The notes under the pieces: model-generated
What the model saw: only the letters and a program-made list of their open reading frames with translations
Databases searched by the model: none
Told to the model about the DNA's origin: nothing
Source of the DNA: Diaphorobacter limosus
Lineage (GTDB): Bacteria; Pseudomonadota; Gammaproteobacteria; Burkholderiales; Burkholderiaceae_C
Reading direction: 5' to 3'
Length of the DNA stretch: 64,000 nucleotides
NCBI RefSeq assembly: GCF_033100095.1
Contig: NZ_CP136921.1
Coordinates: forward strand, 404,501-468,500
In this document: positions 58,147 through 64,000 of the stretch, piece by piece
Layout of the letters: every line of letters begins with the position of its first letter
Position numbering within the stretch: the first letter of the stretch is position 1
Program-made: the position numbers and the translations under genes

Positions 58147-59244
58147 TCATGCAGCGATGGGGTAGGTGCCCAGCAGCTTGTAGAAGGCGCACAGCTGTTG
58201 CAACTCGCCCAGGGCCTGGGCCACGTTGGGCTCGGCGGGGTGGCCCTCGATGTCGATGTAGAAGTAGTACTCCCACTGACCGGTGCGCGCGGGGCGCGAC
58301 TCGAAGCGCGTCATCGACACGCCGTACTTCTTCAGCGGCACCAGCAGGTCGTGCACGGCGCCAGGGCGGTTCGGCACCGAGATGATGAGGCTGGTGCAAT
58401 CGTGGCCCGAGGGCGCAGCGGTGGCCAGCGTGTGCGGCAGGCAGATGACGGCAAAGCGCGTGCGGTTGTAGGCCTCGTCCTGGATGGCATGGGCCACCAC
58501 ATGCAGGCCATATTGCTGCGCCGCGCGCTCGCTGGCCAGCGCCGCCCAGGCCGGATTCGTGGCGGCCAGGCGCGCGCCCTCGGCGTTGCTCGACACCGGG
58601 CGGCGCTCGGCGTGCGGCAGATGCTTGGACAGCCACGCCTGGCATTGCGCCAGCGCCTGGGGGTGGGCCAGCACGGCCTCGATGTGTTCGGCGTTGTTGA
58701 CCTGGCGCAGCAGGTTGTGGCGCACCAAGAGGCTCACCTCGCCTACCACATGGCAGGGGGTGTGCAAAAACATGTCCAGCGAGCGTGTGACCACGCCCTC
58801 GTTGGAGTTCTCGACCCCCACCACGCCGTACTGGGCACTGCCCGCGGCCGTGGCGTGGAAGACTTCGTCGAAGTTGGCGCAGTACATCAGGTCGGCCGCG
58901 CCGCCAAAGTATTCGATGGCCGCCTGCTCGCAAAACGTGCCTTCGGGGCCGAGCACGGCAACGCGCTGGGGCGACTCAAGTGCCAGGCAGGCCGACATGA
59001 TCTCGCGCCAGATGGCGGCCACATGCGCGCCCTTCAGCGGGCCGGGGTTGGCGCGGGTGATTTTCTCGATCACCTGGGCGACGCGGTCGGGCCGAAAGAA
59101 GGGCGTGCCCTCGCGCTTCTTGACCTCGCCCACCTGCTCGGCCACCTGGGCGCGCTGGTTGAGCAGGGTGAGCAGCTGCTGGTCGATGCTGTCGATCTGC
59201 ACGCGCAGGCCGGCCAGGTCGGGGGAGGCTTGGGGTTCGGTCAT
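58147..59244 (-). CDS. pheA: Bifunctional chorismate mutase / prephenate dehydratase
   Basis: A 365-residue P-protein. The chorismate mutase domain (about 10-95) begins LRVQIDSIDQQLLTLLNQRA. Prephenate dehydratase follows, with VAVLGPEGTFCEQAAIEYFG near 100 and GVVGVENSNEGVVTRSLDMF near 150. An ACT regulatory domain near 280-355 includes RPGAVHDLLVPLKKYGVSMT and FESRPARTGQWEYYFYID. The ATG has no ribosome site; CGTTGTG heptamer repeats lie directly upstream. An upstream in-frame TTG would translate the repeat. Confidence 0.94.
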   Translation of the reverse strand: MTEPQASPDLAGLRVQIDSIDQQLLTLLNQRAQVAEQVGEVKKREGTPFFRPDRVAQVIEKITRANPGPLKGAHVAAIWREIMSACLALESPQRVAVLGPEGTFCEQAAIEYFGGAADLMYCANFDEVFHATAAGSAQYGVVGVENSNEGVVTRSLDMFLHTPCHVVGEVSLLVRHNLLRQVNNAEHIEAVLAHPQALAQCQAWLSKHLPHAERRPVSSNAEGARLAATNPAWAALASERAAQQYGLHVVAHAIQDEAYNRTRFAVICLPHTLATAAPSGHDCTSLIISVPNRPGAVHDLLVPLKKYGVSMTRFESRPARTGQWEYYFYIDIEGHPAEPNVAQALGELQQLCAFYKLLGTYPIAA

Positions 59245-59248
59245 GGGG

Positions 59249-59305
59249 CGTTGTGCGTTGTGCGTTGTGCGTGGAGCGATATGCGTGGGGCGTTGTGCGG
59301 TTGTG
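59249..59305. repeat. Heptamer tandem repeat (CGTTGTG) before pheA
   Basis: Three exact CGTTGTG units at 59249-59269, then a diverged stretch and further units at 59291-59297 and 59298-59305. It fills the pheA-serC spacer and replaces any recognisable ribosome site. Confidence 0.65.
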
Positions 59306-59338
59306 CTCAACGCTGGGCGCTGAATGCAAGACCTGGCA

Positions 59339-60448
59339 TCAGGCTTGCTGGCGTTCGAATTCCTGCATGTAGTCCACCAGCGCCTGCACGCCCGCCAGCG
59401 GAATGGCGTTGTAGATGCTGGCGCGCATGCCGCCCACGGACTTGTGGCCCTTGAGCTGCAGCAGGCCGCGCGCCTTGGCGCCGGCCAGGAAGGCGTCGTT
59501 GCGGCTTTCGTCCTGTAGGAAGAACGGGATGTTCATGCGTGAGCGGCAGTTGGCGGCCACCTTGTTCACATAGAAGGGCGAGGCGTCGATGAAGTCGTAC
59601 AGCAGCCGCGCCTTGGCAATGTTGCGCGCCTCCATGGCCGCTACGCCGCTCAAGGCCCCTTCTCGCTGCTTCTTGAGCCATTGGAAGGTCAGGCCCGCCA
59701 TGTAGATGCCCCAGGTCGGCGGCGTGTTGTACATGGAGTGGTTGTCGGCCACGACACGATAGTCAAAGGCGCTGGGACAGGCGCTCAATGCATGGCCCAG
59801 CAGGTCGTCACGCACTATGACCATGGTCAGCCCGGCCGGGCCGATGTTCTTTTGCGCGCCGCCAAAGGCCAGGCCGACGCGGCTCCAATCGACGGGGCGC
59901 GAGGCGACATGGGAGGAAAAGTCGATCACCAGCGGCGCTTCGCTGCCCAGGCTTTTCAGGTCGGGCAGCTCGTGGAATTCGACGCCGTGGATGGTCTCGT
60001 TGCTGCAGATATGCACGTAGCTGGCGCCACGGCTGAGCTGCCAGCCCGCCGGGTCGGGCAGGGTGGTGAAGCCGCTGGCCTCGCCCGAGGCAGCGGTGTG
60101 TACCTCGGCCGCGTACTTGGCGGCTTCCTTGCGCGACTTCTGGCTCCAGCTGCCGGTGACCACGAAGTCCACGGTGGCCGCGCGCGAGAGGTTCAGTGGC
60201 ACGATGGCGTTTTCGGCCAGGCCGCCGCCCTGCATGAACAGAATCTTGAACTCCGGCGGCACGGCCAGCAGCTCGCGCAGGTCGGCTTCGGCCTGTTCGT
60301 AGATGCTGATGAACTCCTTGCCGCGGTGGCTCATCTCCATCACGCCCATGCCGCTGCCATGCCAGTCCAGCATCTCGCTGGCGGCGCGTTGCAGCACCTC
60401 TTCGGGAATGGCGGCCGGGCCGGCCGAGAAGTTGTAGGGGCGATTCAT
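59339..60448 (-). CDS. serC: 3-phosphoserine/phosphohydroxythreonine transaminase
   Basis: A 369-residue PLP enzyme of serine and pyridoxal phosphate synthesis. Features are [19 protein letters not shown] near residue 5, [20 protein letters not shown] near 38, and [20 protein letters not shown] near 190 with the PLP-binding Lys. It starts [11 protein letters not shown]. It is downstream of gyrA and upstream of pheA, the usual gyrA-serC-pheA order. Confidence 0.97.
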   Translation of the reverse strand: MNRPYNFSAGPAAIPEEVLQRAASEMLDWHGSGMGVMEMSHRGKEFISIYEQAEADLRELLAVPPEFKILFMQGGGLAENAIVPLNLSRAATVDFVVTGSWSQKSRKEAAKYAAEVHTAASGEASGFTTLPDPAGWQLSRGASYVHICSNETIHGVEFHELPDLKSLGSEAPLVIDFSSHVASRPVDWSRVGLAFGGAQKNIGPAGLTMVIVRDDLLGHALSACPSAFDYRVVADNHSMYNTPPTWGIYMAGLTFQWLKKQREGALSGVAAMEARNIAKARLLYDFIDASPFYVNKVAANCRSRMNIPFFLQDESRNDAFLAGAKARGLLQLKGHKSVGGMRASIYNAIPLAGVQALVDYMQEFERQQA

Positions 60449-60466
60449 GGCTATCAATCAAATATG

Positions 60467-60514
60467 CATCTAGCGCTTATGTGAAAAGCGCAAGCAGCTA
60501 TTATTTTTATAATA
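60467..60514. repeat. Dispersed element copy between gyrA and serC
   Basis: CATCTAGCGCTTATGTGAAA, then AGCGCAAGCAGCTATTATTT and TTATAATA. This is the most complete form, with paired AGCGCTT/AAGCGC arms. It runs up to the gyrA TAG stop codon, within 20 bases of serC. Confidence 0.75.
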
Positions 60515-63151
<2,637 letters not shown>

Positions 63152-63184
63152 AGAAGAAGGCGCGTACGACAGGGCGAAAGGGTC

Positions 63185-63213
63185 ATTTTAGGCGCAAGCG
63201 CCTGTCGCAACTT
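63185..63213 (-). promoter_or_regulatory. Candidate gyrA promoter
   Basis: On the minus strand AAGTTG and TAAAAT are spaced 17 bases apart. The spacer includes the AGGCGC/GCGCCT dyad. It lies about 35 bases upstream of the gyrA start. The -35 match is weak. Confidence 0.4.
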
Positions 63214-63379
63214 CGCAACATATAGCGCCAAATGCGCGTTCGTCTTACGTTTCGCGGACATTGCCAGGGCGTTTTCGCCAATGACGTATGGCACAATCAA
63301 TTCAACGTTTTTGGTGATGGTCACTGATCACGTCCCTGATTCGCAGCGCGGCTGCGCCTTAATCCCCAAGAGGAGAACC

Positions 63380-64000
63380 ATGAAGAAACTGAACAAAGTG
63401 GCTATGTTGTTGGCCTCCGCCGTGCTCGCAACCTCGGCAGTCGCACAAGTCAAGGCCGCCGACGGCGGCAAGGTCGTCGACAACTGGCAGAACGGCTCTG
63501 GCGAGCTGGTCTGGAAGAACGGCACCAACGAACTGTGCTGGCGCGATGCCAACTGGACGCCTGCCACTGCCGCTGAAGGTTGCGACGGTGCCCTGGTGAA
63601 GGCCGCTCCAGCCGCTGCACCGGCTCCCGCACCTGCGCCCGCTCCGGCCGCTGCCGCTCCCGCTGCTCCCAAGCCCGCTCCTGCAGCTGCCAGCAAGGTG
63701 ACTTACGCCGCCGATGCTTTCTTCGACTTCGACAAGTCCGTCCTGAAGCCCGAAGGCAAGGCCAAGCTGGACGACCTGGCCTCCAAGGTCAAGGGCATCA
63801 ACCTGGAAGTGATCATCGCCGTGGGCCACACCGACTCCGTCGGTACCGATGCCTACAACCAGAAGCTGTCGGTGCGTCGCGCTGAAGCCGTCAAGGCTTA
63901 CCTGGTGTCCAAGGGCATCGAGAAGAACCGCGTGTACACCGAAGGCAAGGGCGAGAAGCAGCCCGTTGCCGACAACAAGACCAAGGAAGGCCGCGCCAAG
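63380..64000 (+). CDS. OmpA-family outer membrane protein (C-terminus cut by window edge)
   Basis: At least 207 residues. A signal peptide (MKKLNKVAMLLASAVLATSA, cleaved after VAQ) is followed by a short conserved part with two Cys (NELCWRDANW and EGCDGALVK). A Pro/Ala linker spans about 75-108. The OmpA/MotB peptidoglycan-binding domain has FFDFDKSVLKPEGKAKLDDL and VGHTDSVGTDAYNQKLSVRR. There is no beta-barrel, so it is the short form common in Burkholderiales. AGGAGAACC precedes the ATG. It is divergent from gyrA. Confidence 0.93.
   Translation, partial: MKKLNKVAMLLASAVLATSAVAQVKAADGGKVVDNWQNGSGELVWKNGTNELCWRDANWTPATAAEGCDGALVKAAPAAAPAPAPAPAPAAAAPAAPKPAPAAASKVTYAADAFFDFDKSVLKPEGKAKLDDLASKVKGINLEVIIAVGHTDSVGTDAYNQKLSVRRAEAVKAYLVSKGIEKNRVYTEGKGEKQPVADNKTKEGRAK

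Overview
The window is a high-GC, gene-dense bacterial chromosome segment. It most resembles the Comamonadaceae (Betaproteobacteria; Acidovorax, Alicycliphilus, Diaphorobacter or Comamonas type). Supporting signs are the aroA-cmk fusion, the gyrA-serC-pheA-tyrA-aroA/cmk-rpsA-ihfB-lapAB run, an sdhCDAB-sdhE-gltA operon beside a GntR regulator and mdh, and tripartite tricarboxylate (Tct/Bug) transport genes. The genus assignment is inference; no rRNA gene is present. No tRNA, CRISPR array, prophage or intact insertion sequence was seen.

Layout. 0-8 kb (minus strand): rnk (cut by the window edge), an MscS channel, glutathione-dependent formaldehyde oxidation (fghA, frmA), tctA-tctB without tctC, and a two-component pair. 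8-20 kb: TCA cycle block with gltA, sdhE, sdhBADC and a GntR/UTRA regulator on minus, then mdh, a CitE-like lyase, a secreted protein and acnB on plus. 20-22 kb: a small accessory scar holding a HipA-like kinase fragment fused to a DUF3037-like domain and the C-terminal stump of an MmeI-type restriction-methyltransferase, boxed in by repeats. 22-27 kb: LysR regulator, acyl-CoA dehydrogenase, orphan Bug solute-binding protein and class III CoA-transferase. 27-35.6 kb: a complete aerobic molybdenum hydroxylase operon coxSLM-DEG-xdhC-mocA whose active-site loop is form II, so it is probably not a CO dehydrogenase. 35.5-44.5 kb (minus): an orphan ParB-like protein, trhP, tolA-tolR-tolQ-ybgC without tolB/pal, an aminotransferase, nusB, ribH, a RibB with a degenerate cyclohydrolase domain and a ferredoxin. 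44.5-51 kb: an AT-richer spacer with a tandem duplication carrying DnaA-box-like sequences, then a six-gene Mrp/Pha Na+/H+ antiporter operon. 51-63 kb: comEA-like, lapB, lapA, ihfB, rpsA, aroA-cmk, tyrA, pheA, serC and gyrA (Ile at position 83). The window ends inside a divergent ompA-family gene.

How the parts fit. The TCA genes form two divergent groups around a regulator whose likely operator lies beside a clear mdh promoter. The cox-type operon carries its own maturation set: MoxR ATPase, VWA protein, CoxG, XdhC and cytidylyltransferase. The tctAB permease and the Bug protein about 19 kb away may be two halves of one carboxylate uptake route feeding the CoA-transferase and acyl-CoA dehydrogenase.

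The least expected signal is repetitive. A dispersed AT-rich element with core AAGCGC-N3-CAGCTAT recurs about a dozen times between genes and appears inside at least one reading frame (the MmeI-type stump), probably also in aroA. Three other palindromic repeat types accompany it: GGGAGAGG blocks, a 22-bp perfect hairpin and heptamer tandem repeats.
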